64,000 nucleotides of DNA from Tritrichomonas musculus (Eukaryota; Parabasalia; Tritrichomonadida; Tritrichomonadidae), in NCBI GenBank assembly GCA_039105265.1, contig JAPFFF010000010.1, positions 496,001-560,000 of the forward strand, written 5' to 3'. Position numbers and translations under genes: made by a program. Positions 38,476-48,757 of the stretch are shown here, in pieces (positions within the stretch are counted from its first letter, which is position 1; each line of letters opens with the position of its first letter). The notes below the pieces were generated by a model that did no database searches, was not told the DNA's origin, and saw only the letters and a program-made list of their open reading frames with translations.

Positions 38476-41400
38476 ATGGATGTATCACAGCCTTTTATTT
38501 TAAACAATTTCCAATTGCTTGGAAAAGTCGGTTTTGGCGCTTTTGGAGAAGTTTTTAAAGCTAGAGAAAAAGTAACAGGAAAATTTTTTGCTGCCAAAAT
38601 ATCAATACAGCAGATATTTGAAGATACTGAAGAGGAAGAAGAGGAGGATGAAAATGAAGAAAAAATAAAAAATTGTCCTAATTCTAAAATCAGAAATCTT
38701 ATTCGTGAAGTTAACATTATTTCAAAATTAAACCATCCATCAATTGTTAAATTTGTAGGTTTCAGTCTAACCAATTTTTCAGGAGAAAATAAACCAGTAA
38801 TTATTACAGAATTTTTATCAAATGGTACATTAAATGACCTTATTGTTCAAGAAAGACGTGGAATTGCACCTGAAAAATGGAATGATACACGAAAGCTCAT
38901 TGTTTTATATGGAATTGCGGCAGCAATGTCATATCTACATTCACACAAGATTATTCATCGGGATTTGAAACCAGATAACATCATGATGGACGATGAAATG
39001 TATCCAAAAATAACAGATTTTGGACTTTCAAAAATAACTGATTCAAATCAAGAAACAGTTTTAATGAATTCAACAGCTGGAATTATAGGAACCGTGATTT
39101 ATTTACCACCAGAAAGTTTGCTTGATTATCAATATTCAGAAGCAGGTGATGTTTATGCATTTTCAATGATTGCATATGAAATAATGACAAATAAAAAGCC
39201 ATTTGCCAGATGCACATTTTTTCAAATCTTAGATAATTTAGTTAAAGGAATTCGTCCCAAAATGGATGCAATTGTTCCTGAATCATACCAAAACTTAATC
39301 AATAAATGTTGGGAATCAAATGCATCAAATCGTCCAACATTCGATGAAATAGTTGAAGAGTTACGAGGAAATGAAGCCTTCATTACTGATACAATTGACG
39401 AAGTTGAATTTTTTAATTACATTGATTATATTGATGAATATAAGTCTTCATTTTCATCTGGAAAATCAATTCTATCAATTGAAGAATTCATGAATAAAAG
39501 AAAGAAGAAGCCTAGTAAGCCAAGAGCAAAATCTACCAGACATTCAATATTTGGAAATCCATCATCGAATACAGAAGATAATAAAAATGAGTCAAACAAT
39601 ACTCAGAATATAAAAGAAGAACATAATATTGAATTCTATTATATGCATTATTATGCATTTATAAAAAATCGTAAATTATCAGATGTGAAAAAAGAAGAAG
39701 TTGTTGAATATTTTAAGAAAATTGCAGATAATGGAGATACATTCGGAATGCTTACATATGCCTTAGCAATTCTTTCAATTGATAAGGAAAAATCAGCATA
39801 TTATTTTAAAATGGCAGCTGATAAAGGTGAAATAAATGCAATGAATATTTATGCAAAAATGGTTGAAGAAGGAGATGGTGTTCCTGCTGATCTAAAAGAA
39901 GCAATCAAATATTATAAAATGGCAGCCGATAATGGTAATGTTGATGCAATGGTAAATTATGCAATACTAAATGAAAAAGGTGTGGTAAGTGATATTCCGC
40001 CAAATAGAAGTGAATTTTTGCATTATATGAAAATTGCAGCCGAAAATGGCCATAAAAATGCTCTTTTTTTCTATGGATATGAATTAATTAGAGGCCAAGA
40101 ATACCCTGCTGATGTTGAAAAAGGAGTTAAATTAATGAAAGAAGCAATTGAAAAGGGATCAGAAAATGCAATGTTTCATTATGCTAAACTTTTGATTATT
40201 GGTGATTATCTTCCTGTTGATGTAAAAGAATCAATGAAGTACTTTGAAATGGCAATTGAAAATGGTTCAATTGAAGCAATGGTAACATATGCCAAATTAT
40301 TATATTCTGGTCAATATTTTGACACTGATAAAGTTAAAGCAGCCAAATATTTTATGATGGCAGCTGATAAAGGCAATTCACTCTCAATGTTTTTTATTGG
40401 AAAAATGTTGTTTGAGGGTGATGGAATTCCTATGGATGTTAGTAAAGGAATTGATTATTTCAAAAATGCTGCAGAAAAAGGTGATGAAGATGCAATGTTT
40501 TATATTGGTATAGTTTTATCAGAAGGAATTAATGTTGCTCCCAATATAAAAGAATCAATCCATTATTTGAAAATGTCAGCTGATAAAGGTAACGTTAAAT
40601 CAATGATCAAGCTTGGATACTTATTCAAAAAAGGCGACGAAATTCCTGTTGACATGGAACAATCGATTTATTATTTTAAAAAGGCAGCTGATAATGATGA
40701 TGTTAAATCAATGCTCAATCTTGGCCATATTTTCCAAAATGGTATTGGAGGAATTACTGTCGATATGGAGCAATCTGTCTACTATTATAAGATGGCAGCT
40801 GATAAAGGAGATGTTAATTCAATGTTCATTCTTGGCCACATTTTCAAAGAAGGTGTTGGAGTTCCTGTTGATATGGAACAATCTGCTCACTATTATAAAA
40901 TGGCAGCTGATAAAGGAGATGTTACCTCAATGTTCATTCTCGGATATTATCACCAAAATGGTGTTGGAATTCCTGTTGATATGGAGCAATCTGTTCACTA
41001 TTATAAAATGGCAGCTGATAAAGGAGAAGTTAATTCAATGCTCATTCTTGGCCACATTTTCAAAGAAGGTGTTGGAGTTCCTGTTGATATGGAACAATCT
41101 GCTCACTATTATAAAATGGCAGCTGATAATGGAAATAAAGCTTCAATGATTGAATATGGCAAATATTTATACAAAGGACTCGGTGTTGAACAGAACAAGG
41201 AAGAAGGTATTCGATATTTAAAAATGGCTGCTGATACAGGTGATTTGAGTTGCATGCGGATATATGGCGGTTTTATTGTTTCAGAATGCAATAACATCCC
41301 GACTGATATAAATGAGGGGTTTGAATATCTTAAAAAAGCAGCTGATAGAGGGGATGTTGAATCAATGTATCAATATGGTGCTTGTATGATAGTAAAGTGC

Positions 41401-41601
41401 ACTCCTGCAAATAAAATAGAGGCATTAAAGTATCTCAAAATGGCTGCAAATAAGAATCACGAGAAATCAATAAAACTTTATTCTGAAATGATGGCTAATA
41501 ATGATGATATTCCAGTTATTGAAGAAGAATCCCAACGAATTTTGGAAAAAGAAATCAGCAGTAGAACTGAAGTCATCCAAGACAATCAAGATGAAGTTTA
41601 A
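38476..41601 (+). CDS. Protein kinase fused to Sel1-repeat array, 1041 aa
   Basis: The kinase domain (~8-300) has all key motifs: GKVGFGAFGEV loop, AAKI lysine (~42), HRDLKPDN (~161), DFGLSK (~180), and PPES in place of APE; tyrosine-kinase-like family by overall pattern. A Glu run (~52-66) is inserted between the Lys strand and helix C. A basic Ser-rich linker (~335-385) leads to about 17 Sel1-like repeats (~395-1020), each ~36 residues of the form YYKMAADKGDxxSMxxLGxxxxxGxGVPxD. The repeats form a curved scaffold for protein partners. A central block (~760-885) has nearly identical units, so copies were added recently. Probably an active cytosolic signalling kinase of the host; start ATG 38476. 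Confidence 0.92.
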   Translation: MDVSQPFILNNFQLLGKVGFGAFGEVFKAREKVTGKFFAAKISIQQIFEDTEEEEEEDENEEKIKNCPNSKIRNLIREVNIISKLNHPSIVKFVGFSLTNFSGENKPVIITEFLSNGTLNDLIVQERRGIAPEKWNDTRKLIVLYGIAAAMSYLHSHKIIHRDLKPDNIMMDDEMYPKITDFGLSKITDSNQETVLMNSTAGIIGTVIYLPPESLLDYQYSEAGDVYAFSMIAYEIMTNKKPFARCTFFQILDNLVKGIRPKMDAIVPESYQNLINKCWESNASNRPTFDEIVEELRGNEAFITDTIDEVEFFNYIDYIDEYKSSFSSGKSILSIEEFMNKRKKKPSKPRAKSTRHSIFGNPSSNTEDNKNESNNTQNIKEEHNIEFYYMHYYAFIKNRKLSDVKKEEVVEYFKKIADNGDTFGMLTYALAILSIDKEKSAYYFKMAADKGEINAMNIYAKMVEEGDGVPADLKEAIKYYKMAADNGNVDAMVNYAILNEKGVVSDIPPNRSEFLHYMKIAAENGHKNALFFYGYELIRGQEYPADVEKGVKLMKEAIEKGSENAMFHYAKLLIIGDYLPVDVKESMKYFEMAIENGSIEAMVTYAKLLYSGQYFDTDKVKAAKYFMMAADKGNSLSMFFIGKMLFEGDGIPMDVSKGIDYFKNAAEKGDEDAMFYIGIVLSEGINVAPNIKESIHYLKMSADKGNVKSMIKLGYLFKKGDEIPVDMEQSIYYFKKAADNDDVKSMLNLGHIFQNGIGGITVDMEQSVYYYKMAADKGDVNSMFILGHIFKEGVGVPVDMEQSAHYYKMAADKGDVTSMFILGYYHQNGVGIPVDMEQSVHYYKMAADKGEVNSMLILGHIFKEGVGVPVDMEQSAHYYKMAADNGNKASMIEYGKYLYKGLGVEQNKEEGIRYLKMAADTGDLSCMRIYGGFIVSECNNIPTDINEGFEYLKKAADRGDVESMYQYGACMIVKCTPANKIEALKYLKMAANKNHEKSIKLYSEMMANNDDIPVIEEESQRILEKEISSRTEVIQDNQDEV

Positions 41602-41847
41602 ACTTCATCTTTTTTAGATAAATTTAAAAAAACTTAAATTAAACATTTCTAATTAATATTTTTTTTTTTTTTTTTTACAGAGTAAAACAAGTTGGATTAA
41701 CCAACTCATCCGCAGTTTTGTAAACAACAGCAATTTCACATGGTTTCCAATGGTTTACATCAATTTTTTCACCTACAGCATAAGGAACAAAAAATAAACT
41801 TGAAAAAAATTGAAGGATCTTACAATAAATTATTTATATTTATCTTT

Positions 41848-41888
<41 letters not shown>

Positions 41889-42241
41889 ATTTTTTTTTCT
41901 AAGAATAATTTCTTTCTAAATATGAATAAAATCTTTAGGTCAAAAACCGTTTTCACTCAATATAGTCATAAATTTTTTCCATCAAAAAACCGTTTTCGCC
42001 AAAAATTTTTTTAAATGAATTTATTTTTTTTTTATTTTTATTTATTTATTTATTTTGTCCAAAATGCTCGAGATTAAAACATAAATTTTTTTCTCGTGTA
42101 AAAAAGGTCATTCATTCATGCTAGACCTATAATTAGTAATATTAAATTTTGAAAATTTTCAAAGATAGTCTTGATAATGTTGATGAACCATAAAAGCAAC
42201 CATAAAACATAATAAAAGATTTTTTTTTTTTAAAGTCATTA
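41602..42241. other. Intergenic region with poly(T) tracts
   Basis: Holds a ~40-base T run near 41848-41887, other T-rich runs and one coding remnant (41675-41783). A repeated phrase (AAAAACCGTTTTC near 41945 and 41985) is seen twice. No gene. Confidence 0.5.
41675..41783 (-). pseudogene. 3' remnant of an unidentified host gene
   Basis: A minus-strand frame without ATG encodes FFVPYAVGEKIDVNHWKPCE and IAVVYKTADELVNPTCFTL, then a stop at 41675. Codon use and the well-formed residue pattern suggest the C-terminal tail of a former gene cut off upstream. The family is not recognised. It converges on the kinase-Sel1 gene. Confidence 0.4.
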
Positions 42242-43228
42242 TTAATAATAATAATATTCTTCTTCTTCTTCAGATGAAAAACTATTTTCATCTTCAATGT
42301 CTACATCTGTATCAAAAAAGCTATTGTTTGGCTGATTATCGAATTCTTTATCAAATTTTTTAAATTCATTATTAGAATTAATTTTATGATAGGCTTCCTT
42401 TGCTGAGATGTATTCGAATAAAAAGAAGGGCAACTTTTTCATTTTATCTTTTTTCTCTATCAATTTTTGTTTATGACTCATTGGTAGGATATCAGGTTTT
42501 TGTTTGATTTTGAGTGAGAAAGTATGAAGACATCCAGTGTCATTTTTATTACCAATATTAACTAGAGCATCTATTAATTCAATTCTTTTCGAATCTAATA
42601 AAATTTTAATCATTTCATCATCTTTATTTTCAATTGCAACGCATAAAGGAGTTTTGTATTGCTTTAATTTTTCTATTTTATAATAGATAAAGCATTTTTC
42701 ATATAGTGCATTAATATCAGTATCTTTTATATTCAATAAAAGTTTAATTATTTTATAATTTTGTGTTTTAATTGCGATATGTAAAGGTGCACATTTCACA
42801 ATAAATCTATATGAATTCTTTTGTGTTTCATCAAATATGATTGACATCATATTAACATCAATTTTTTTATGTGATAATAAAATTTCAAAAATCTCAAAAT
42901 TTCCTTTTTCTGCAGCTAAAACCAATGGCGTTTTTTCTTCATATCCATCATACGAACCATCTTAGTATTCATTTATATACTTGTATTTATGATTAATTAA
43001 AATATTATCTGATAAATTATTAACTAAATACTTAATAATTTCAACTTCTTCATTTTTAATTGCAACATGAATTGGTAAAATATTTTCTGTGAAATTTGAA
43101 TAACTGTAAGAATATTTAATTATTGATTTGGTATTAATAATTTCTTTGTTAGATTTTTCACATAACATTTTAATGATATTTAAATTACCTGTTTCAATAG
43201 CAACGTGTAATGAAGTAATTTGATTTTA
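42242..43228 (-). pseudogene. Decayed ankyrin-repeat gene
   Basis: Ankyrin units can be read from right to left: ITSLHVAIETGNLNIIKML, LPIHVAIKNEEVEIIKYLV, TPLVLAAEKGNFEIFEILL, APLHIAIKTQNYKIIKLLL, TPLCVAIENKDDEMIKILL, followed by a charged tail ending in Glu and Tyr runs. One in-frame TAA (42962-42964) interrupts the host frame between the second and third units, and no start codon or N-terminal domain is found upstream of 43228. This is therefore a 5'-truncated ankyrin gene, a very large family in trichomonads where the repeats mediate protein binding. The intact downstream part of 227 codons shows the decay is young. Confidence 0.75.
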
Positions 43229-44134
43229 ACTTTTTTTATTGGTTGACGAAAAACTTTGGTAATTTGAGACAGATAGATACACAACCTTGTGATTAATATC
43301 ATATAAATGATGGTAAATATTATTATATAATTTAATTTAAATAAACTCTGTTTTATGCTGAAAAAAAAAAAATTTTGTATTTTTAAATTTTTTTTCTAAA
43401 AAAAAGCGTTACCACTTTAAATACCGTTACCATATTAAAAACACTACTGTATATACTTAGAAGATAAATATATTAAAAATATAAAAAATTGCTTTTTAGA
43501 ACAAAAAGCAATCATTCATCATATCATTGTAGATATATATGAAGAAAATAATTTTCTATATATCTAAACTATTAAAGTTAAAAATGATCAAGATTCAATG
43601 AATTACTGTTTATTCAGAAACTTTTTCACCACATTATACATATGAGATAAAATATTATAAAAATTTGACATTTGCACCACCTATTGCTGTAACAAAATGT
43701 TTATTTATTTAAGACTGAAGTTCCAACAATTACTTTAATTAAAAGAGCTAAGTCTTTGAATACTCCGAAGTTCTGAAATCCAATTTTTATTCATTTTTTT
43801 CCTAACTATTGTTTAATTGATCAATATTAACTTTGATGAAAACTAACAATTTGTATTGAAATCACATTAATACATCAAACTTACTATTTGATGCATATGT
43901 AGTTATTAAAAAAGTCATTAAAATCCGTGAAAATCTAAAATGCGGATTTCAAAAAGTCATGGAATTTTTTCCAAAGTGGAAAAACGATGTTGATAAAAAG
44001 TCAAACAAGCTTTCTAATGTCTCGAACATTTTTGGTGAATAAAAAATTGAAATTAATGAATAATCCTATTTTTTTTGGTTTGTTAATAAATAATATTTTG
44101 ATGAAAAATACAGAGCCAAAATTGTATTTATTCT
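43229..44134. other. AT-rich DNA with one coding-like fragment
   Basis: Mostly non-coding. A plus-strand frame at 43860-44042 without an early ATG encodes a basic peptide (SNLLFDAYVVIKKVIKIREN, KVMEFFPKWKNDVDKKSNKL...) that looks more coding-like than its surroundings and could be a gene remnant. Nothing else is seen. Confidence 0.4.
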
Positions 44135-44506
44135 CTACAGATGATGAAGAAGAAGAAGCTCTACTGATGATGACGACAAATTCTATACAGATGATGACAA
44201 TTCTCTACAGATGAAGAAGAAGATGTTCTACAGAGGATGACGACAATTCTATACAAATGATGACGATTCTCTACAGATGAAGAAGATGATGCTCTACTGA
44301 TGATGACGACAATTCTCTACAGATGATGACAATTCTCTACAGAAGAAGAAGAAGAAGCTCTACTGATGATGACGACTATTCTATACAGGTGATGACGATT
44401 CTCTACAGATAAAGAAGAAGATGCTCCACTGATGATGACGACGATTCTCTACAGATGATGACGACGATTTTATACAGATAAAAAAGAAAATGCTCTATAT
44501 TAGATG
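44135..44506. repeat. Degenerate GATGATGACGA/TTCTCTACAG minisatellite
   Basis: Interspersed copies of TTCTCTACAGATGATGACGA and GAAGAAGAAGATGCTCTACTG recur across ~370 bp in units of roughly 20 to 45 bp. In one frame each block reads as acidic residues, which suggests it descends from an Asp/Glu-coding repeat of a lost gene, but frames shift between units. Confidence 0.75.
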
Positions 44507-44661
44507 AATAAAATTTTCAAACATTTAATCAGCTGATTTTGTTTATATAAAAGTTTTTCTCTTTATCTTTTTTTACTCATTTAAAAAAAAAATCGGTTTA
44601 ATGGTGAAAATATAATCGTCATGATAAATTTCCACTTTTTGAATGGGATGGGAAATATTTT

Positions 44662-44675
44662 AGCACCCGGGTGCT
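44662..44675. promoter_or_regulatory. 14-bp GC-rich palindrome after kinase-Sel1 gene
   Basis: AGCACCCGGGTGCT is a perfect palindrome in AT-rich DNA, 35 bp beyond the stop codon of the minus-strand gene. It may act in 3'-end formation or bind a dimeric protein. No second copy was found in the window. Confidence 0.35.
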
Positions 44676-44710
44676 TTTGGATTCCACCCTAATTTTATTT
44701 ATTAAAATAA

Positions 44711-47605
44711 TCATTTCTTTTCCAATCTATTCAATCTCTGTTTGGCCAATTCACTTCCCTTCTCCTCTGCCTTCTGGTACCATTCTCTGGCCTTCTCCAC
44801 GTTCTTGCACTGAGGGTTTTTCTCGTACAATTCGCCCAGCTCCAGGCATGCCTTCACGCTTCCCATGTCAGCGGCCTTCATGAAGCATTCCTCTGCCTTT
44901 TCAACGTCCGGACATCCATCCTTGAATCCAACGTACAAACCGCCCAAACCGACATAACCGTCAGGATCACCTCTCTCGGCCGACATCTCGTAATAGTGCC
45001 TCGCCTTTGGGATGTCTGTCTTCACGTTTGTTCCGTTTTCGTACAAGTTTGCGAGCGTGTTCATTGCGCGAGTGTCGCCCAACTGCGCGGCCTTCGTGAA
45101 GAACTCGATTGACCTCTCGATGTCATCGAGCTCGATGACATCGTTTCCTTTCTCGTAGAGCAAGCCTAGCCTGTAATATGCTTCTGAGTAACCGTTAACC
45201 GCCGCGGTTTGATAGAAATCGATTGCCTTAGGGATGTCCCTTTTGAGTCCTCGTCCTTCTTCTAGCATGCGAGCCAGTGCGAACTGCGCGCGGCTATCGT
45301 TTTTCTCAGCAGCTTTTTGATAAAGGTCAACCGCTTTTGGAAGGTCAATTTGTACACCTCTTCCTTCCTCATACATCCTTGCTAGGTAGAAATAAACGGG
45401 CGCGTACTTCCTTTCATTGCAGAACTCGTAGTGCTTCAGTGCTTTCTCGTAATCGGGCTCAACTTCGTCGTAATGGACGCCCGCCGCGAAGCTCGCCTTT
45501 GTATTTCCAAGCGACGCTGCCTTCTCGTACAATTCGAGCGCTTTTAGGGTGTCGCGTTCGACACCTCCTTTTCCTTCGTTGTAGAAGTCAGCGACCTTGC
45601 AGAGTGCGTCGACGTTTCCTCCCTCAGAAGCCATTCTGTAGTAATTGAAGGCTTTTTCATCGTCTTTTTCAACCACGCTTCCTTCCTCGTAGAAGAGGCC
45701 GAGCCTGTAGAGCGAGAAGACGTCGCCTCTCTCCGCGGCCTTCTGCGCGAACTCGAGCTGCTTCTGCACGTCCTGGTCGACGTGGATTCCCTTCTCGTCG
45801 AAGTCCGCGAGCGTTGCGATTGCGTCGACGTTGTTGAGGTCTGCGGCCTTCTTGTAGTACGCGATGGCCTGGTCGATGTCCTCCGGGAAGTCGATCCCGT
45901 GGTGGAAGCAGTACCCGAGCCTGTAGAAGCCGTAAGAGTTGCCCTGTTCTGCGGCCTTTGTGTAGTACTCTGTCGCGAGGCTCAGGTCTTTTCTGGCGTT
46001 GATTCCGTGCTCGTAGAGGAGACCAAGCATGAAGGACGCGGTGCTGTTGTTCCCTTGGGAGGCCTCTTGAAGAAGCTGGTGCGCGCGCTCAGGGTCGCGC
46101 TCTTCGTCGCCGCCCAGAAACGACGAAAGGGCAGATATGAACTTGTCGTAGGTCTCCATCGAGGTGACCTCCCTGCCGTCCAGCATCTGCGGCGCCATCT
46201 GCGAGATCTCCCTCTTCAGAAAGTCGTTCTTGTCGGTGAGACTCGTGTTCTGCGCAGTAAGGTGGCGGTTGTCGCTCCGCAGCTTCGCGTTGTCTTCCTT
46301 AAGTTGCAGTATGTACTTCGTCAAGTACGACACTTGGCTCTTCTGCTCGTTGAATGCTTTTGTGGCCTCCTTGTGGCTCATGATGAGGCGCTCAATCTCG
46401 TCATTCTTGCTCTGCAGCTGCGCGTCCTCTGTGACGTCCTCAACGTACGCAAAGAGCTCGTCCGAGTTGACGTCTTCAAGGCAAAAGTTCATTCTATCGT
46501 CACAGTCAATTATTGGCCTATAACAGTTGTCTTCAAATTCAATAAAGTTGTCTTCATCTGTGAGACTGAGTTTGCAGAAAAGTTCTGAAAAAGTTGGCCT
46601 GTCACTAGGATCTGATGACCAGCATGATTCAATCATTTGCTTAAGATTGTCTTTAATGGGAAAGGTAAATTCGGGACGCTGCCCATTTATGATTTTCTCT
46701 TTGAAATCTGATAGATCAAAATCTTCGCTGCTAAATATATCTTTATATGCTCGACTGTTTGAAAGAACTTCATACATTAATATGCCAAAAGAATAAACAT
46801 CTGACTTTTGGGAAATGGGGCTATCTTGAAGAACTTCTGGTGCTAAATAAGCAACAGTATTTATATTTGATAACATTTCGGAGCTAGAATTAAATATTTT
46901 GGTGAGTCCGTAATCTGTTATTTTTGGATAATAATTTTTATCAAGTAAAATATTCTCTGATTTTAAATCTCCATGAATAATGCGATTTTTATGGAGAATC
47001 ATCATGCCTCGAGTAATTCCAACAAGAATAATTTGACGTTTGGTATTGCTGTAATCGCTTATAAACTGGGATAAATTTGTTTTTTCAATTAAATTGGATA
47101 GGGAAGTTCTTGAAAAATATTCCTTGAGAATTGTAAGGTTGTTTCGTTTTTCAAAGTTTTCATATGAAAATCCTTGAATTTTAATAATTGTTGGCTGCTG
47201 TATACGAATTAAAAGACCTATATCGTGCAAAATTAATGTATTATTTTGTGGGTTGGACTCATAAAGGCTTGTTTTTGAAGTAAAAGACTTGTTTGTTTTT
47301 CTGCATCGAATGATATTAGTAGATCCAATAACTCCATTCTGCAGCTGTTCAATAATTTCGTAATTACTGAGATCTAGTATATATTTACCATACGAGCGTT
47401 TAATCTTTTGTTTAGGCGATTTTAAGCGTGAGCTTGATGCACTAAATGTTGGTTCATGCGGTGATATCGGTTCGTGTATTTTATTTTTTGTTTCTGCCTT
47501 TTCGCTGGGAGATTTTGGTTTTTTGGTAGATATATCAGGTCTTGTAATAATTGGTTCTAATTTTTTCTTATTTATTCTTGAAATAGGACTTGCGCTCCCC
47601 AACAT
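44711..47605 (-). CDS. Divergent kinase-coiled coil-Sel1 protein, 964 aa
   Basis: The start was chosen at ATG 47605 (MLGSASPISRINKK); the frame upstream has no ATG. A disordered basic N-terminus (~1-70) is followed by a TKL-like kinase domain (~75-350). Unusual points: the Gly loop is degenerate (LQNGVIGSTN), HRD is replaced by HGD (IHGDLKSENILL, ~210), and DFG by DYG (~231). The catalytic Asp, Lys, Asn and metal-binding Asp remain, so activity is possible but may be weak. A coiled coil follows (~390-475) and about 12 Sel1 repeats (~495-960). GC content jumps from host-like in the kinase half to very GC-rich (many CTC, GAC, AAG, GGC codons) from ~46490 to the 3' end. Confidence 0.9.
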   Translation of the reverse strand: MLGSASPISRINKKKLEPIITRPDISTKKPKSPSEKAETKNKIHEPISPHEPTFSASSSRLKSPKQKIKRSYGKYILDLSNYEIIEQLQNGVIGSTNIIRCRKTNKSFTSKTSLYESNPQNNTLILHDIGLLIRIQQPTIIKIQGFSYENFEKRNNLTILKEYFSRTSLSNLIEKTNLSQFISDYSNTKRQIILVGITRGMMILHKNRIIHGDLKSENILLDKNYYPKITDYGLTKIFNSSSEMLSNINTVAYLAPEVLQDSPISQKSDVYSFGILMYEVLSNSRAYKDIFSSEDFDLSDFKEKIINGQRPEFTFPIKDNLKQMIESCWSSDPSDRPTFSELFCKLSLTDEDNFIEFEDNCYRPIIDCDDRMNFCLEDVNSDELFAYVEDVTEDAQLQSKNDEIERLIMSHKEATKAFNEQKSQVSYLTKYILQLKEDNAKLRSDNRHLTAQNTSLTDKNDFLKREISQMAPQMLDGREVTSMETYDKFISALSSFLGGDEERDPERAHQLLQEASQGNNSTASFMLGLLYEHGINARKDLSLATEYYTKAAEQGNSYGFYRLGYCFHHGIDFPEDIDQAIAYYKKAADLNNVDAIATLADFDEKGIHVDQDVQKQLEFAQKAAERGDVFSLYRLGLFYEEGSVVEKDDEKAFNYYRMASEGGNVDALCKVADFYNEGKGGVERDTLKALELYEKAASLGNTKASFAAGVHYDEVEPDYEKALKHYEFCNERKYAPVYFYLARMYEEGRGVQIDLPKAVDLYQKAAEKNDSRAQFALARMLEEGRGLKRDIPKAIDFYQTAAVNGYSEAYYRLGLLYEKGNDVIELDDIERSIEFFTKAAQLGDTRAMNTLANLYENGTNVKTDIPKARHYYEMSAERGDPDGYVGLGGLYVGFKDGCPDVEKAEECFMKAADMGSVKACLELGELYEKNPQCKNVEKAREWYQKAEEKGSELAKQRLNRLEKK

Positions 47606-48757
47606 AAAATTCAAGTGTATATTAACGTAAATGATAAATTTTTGAATACTTTTTATTCAAATGTGAATTTTAACGTTAATATTAACGTTATTTTTTATTT
47701 GTGATAATATCTTATTTAATTTTAAATTTATATAGCAAATAATAATTGTATTTTTAATAATATGCAATTAATACTATATAAATATGTTATTATTCTATTT
47801 ATTTATAATATTTTTAAATATAAAGACCAAATTCAAATTTTATTCATTTCATCATTTTTATATGTAACTTGGAGAGGTTTATGAGAGCTATAATCTCAGT
47901 TTTAATGGTTCAAGACATTTTTTTTTGTAAGTTGATATATAACATTTATTATTTGGGTACTATTATATTAGATTATACGAATGAGAAACAATTGATCATT
48001 ACAAAATCTTTATAGAAAAAGTGCATTTGGCAACACCCATACAGTTCAAACATCATCATCAATATATTTTTTAAGAAGATAATCTCCAGATATTAATATC
48101 AAGATACTTATATAAATTTAATTTATGCAAAAGTGATAATTATTTAAATAAAAATCCGAATAAAATAATCACAGTCATGTGTGTTTATCGATCACAAAAT
48201 GAGCCTAGTTATTAAATTTTCCAAAAGTTTTGTTGGAAATTGACAAAATTTTTTCTTTGTTTTTATTTAAATAGAGCTTATTAAACTAACCTAGTCAATT
48301 TTAAACCATTCAAAAAGTTATTAATAAAATGCTATTTTTCATGAAAGAAACATAAAAGAAAAAGATTCCGAAGACATAATTATACTTAGTACCTTACCAA
48401 ATTGTTGTTTTTATATTTTTAAATAATCATTCATGATCATGTTCTGAATTATTCCATCATTTCTATTACTCGTCATAGAAACTCGATGTTTAAAAAATAA
48501 TTGATGATTCAGATATAACTCAGAGAGGTAATTAAGATTCTTTGAAGAACTAGAAAATCGCGACGTACAGTCTTTCTATATGTAAAATAAAAAAATTGAA
48601 TAGTTTATGATAAATATTTTCTCAGAATTTTATTTTTTCTCAGAATTATTTGAATAAAAACTCTTTTTAGTTTTATCAAATATTTGAGAAGAAAAATGAA
48701 CTTTTCTGAAGGTTATTTTCTTTTCTGAAATATCCTCTTTCAATTTATTTCAATGCA
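47606..48757. other. Intergenic DNA upstream of divergent kinase
   Basis: AT-rich and without genes. Besides the palindrome at 47671-47690 it contains only short T/A repeats and a few random frames. Confidence 0.5.
47671..47690. promoter_or_regulatory. 20-bp perfect palindrome with paired TAACG motifs (Myb-type site)
   Basis: TAACGTTAATATTAACGTTA is a perfect palindrome 66 bp upstream of the kinase-Sel1 start; another ATTAACGTAAAT occurs near 47623. TAACG is the core of Myb recognition elements, and Myb factors control trichomonad promoters, so a Myb operator is a reasonable reading. It is an inference from motif alone. Confidence 0.5.

Noticed and set aside
40613-41149. Second plus-strand frame over the Sel1 repeats
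   Set aside because: Out-of-frame reading of near-identical 108-bp repeats; repeats without stops give long false frames.
45782-46588. Long open frame on the plus strand opposite the kinase-Sel1 gene
   Set aside because: Val/Leu/Arg-rich composition, no domain, and fully explained as the complement of a GC-rich coding region with Sel1 and coiled-coil codons.
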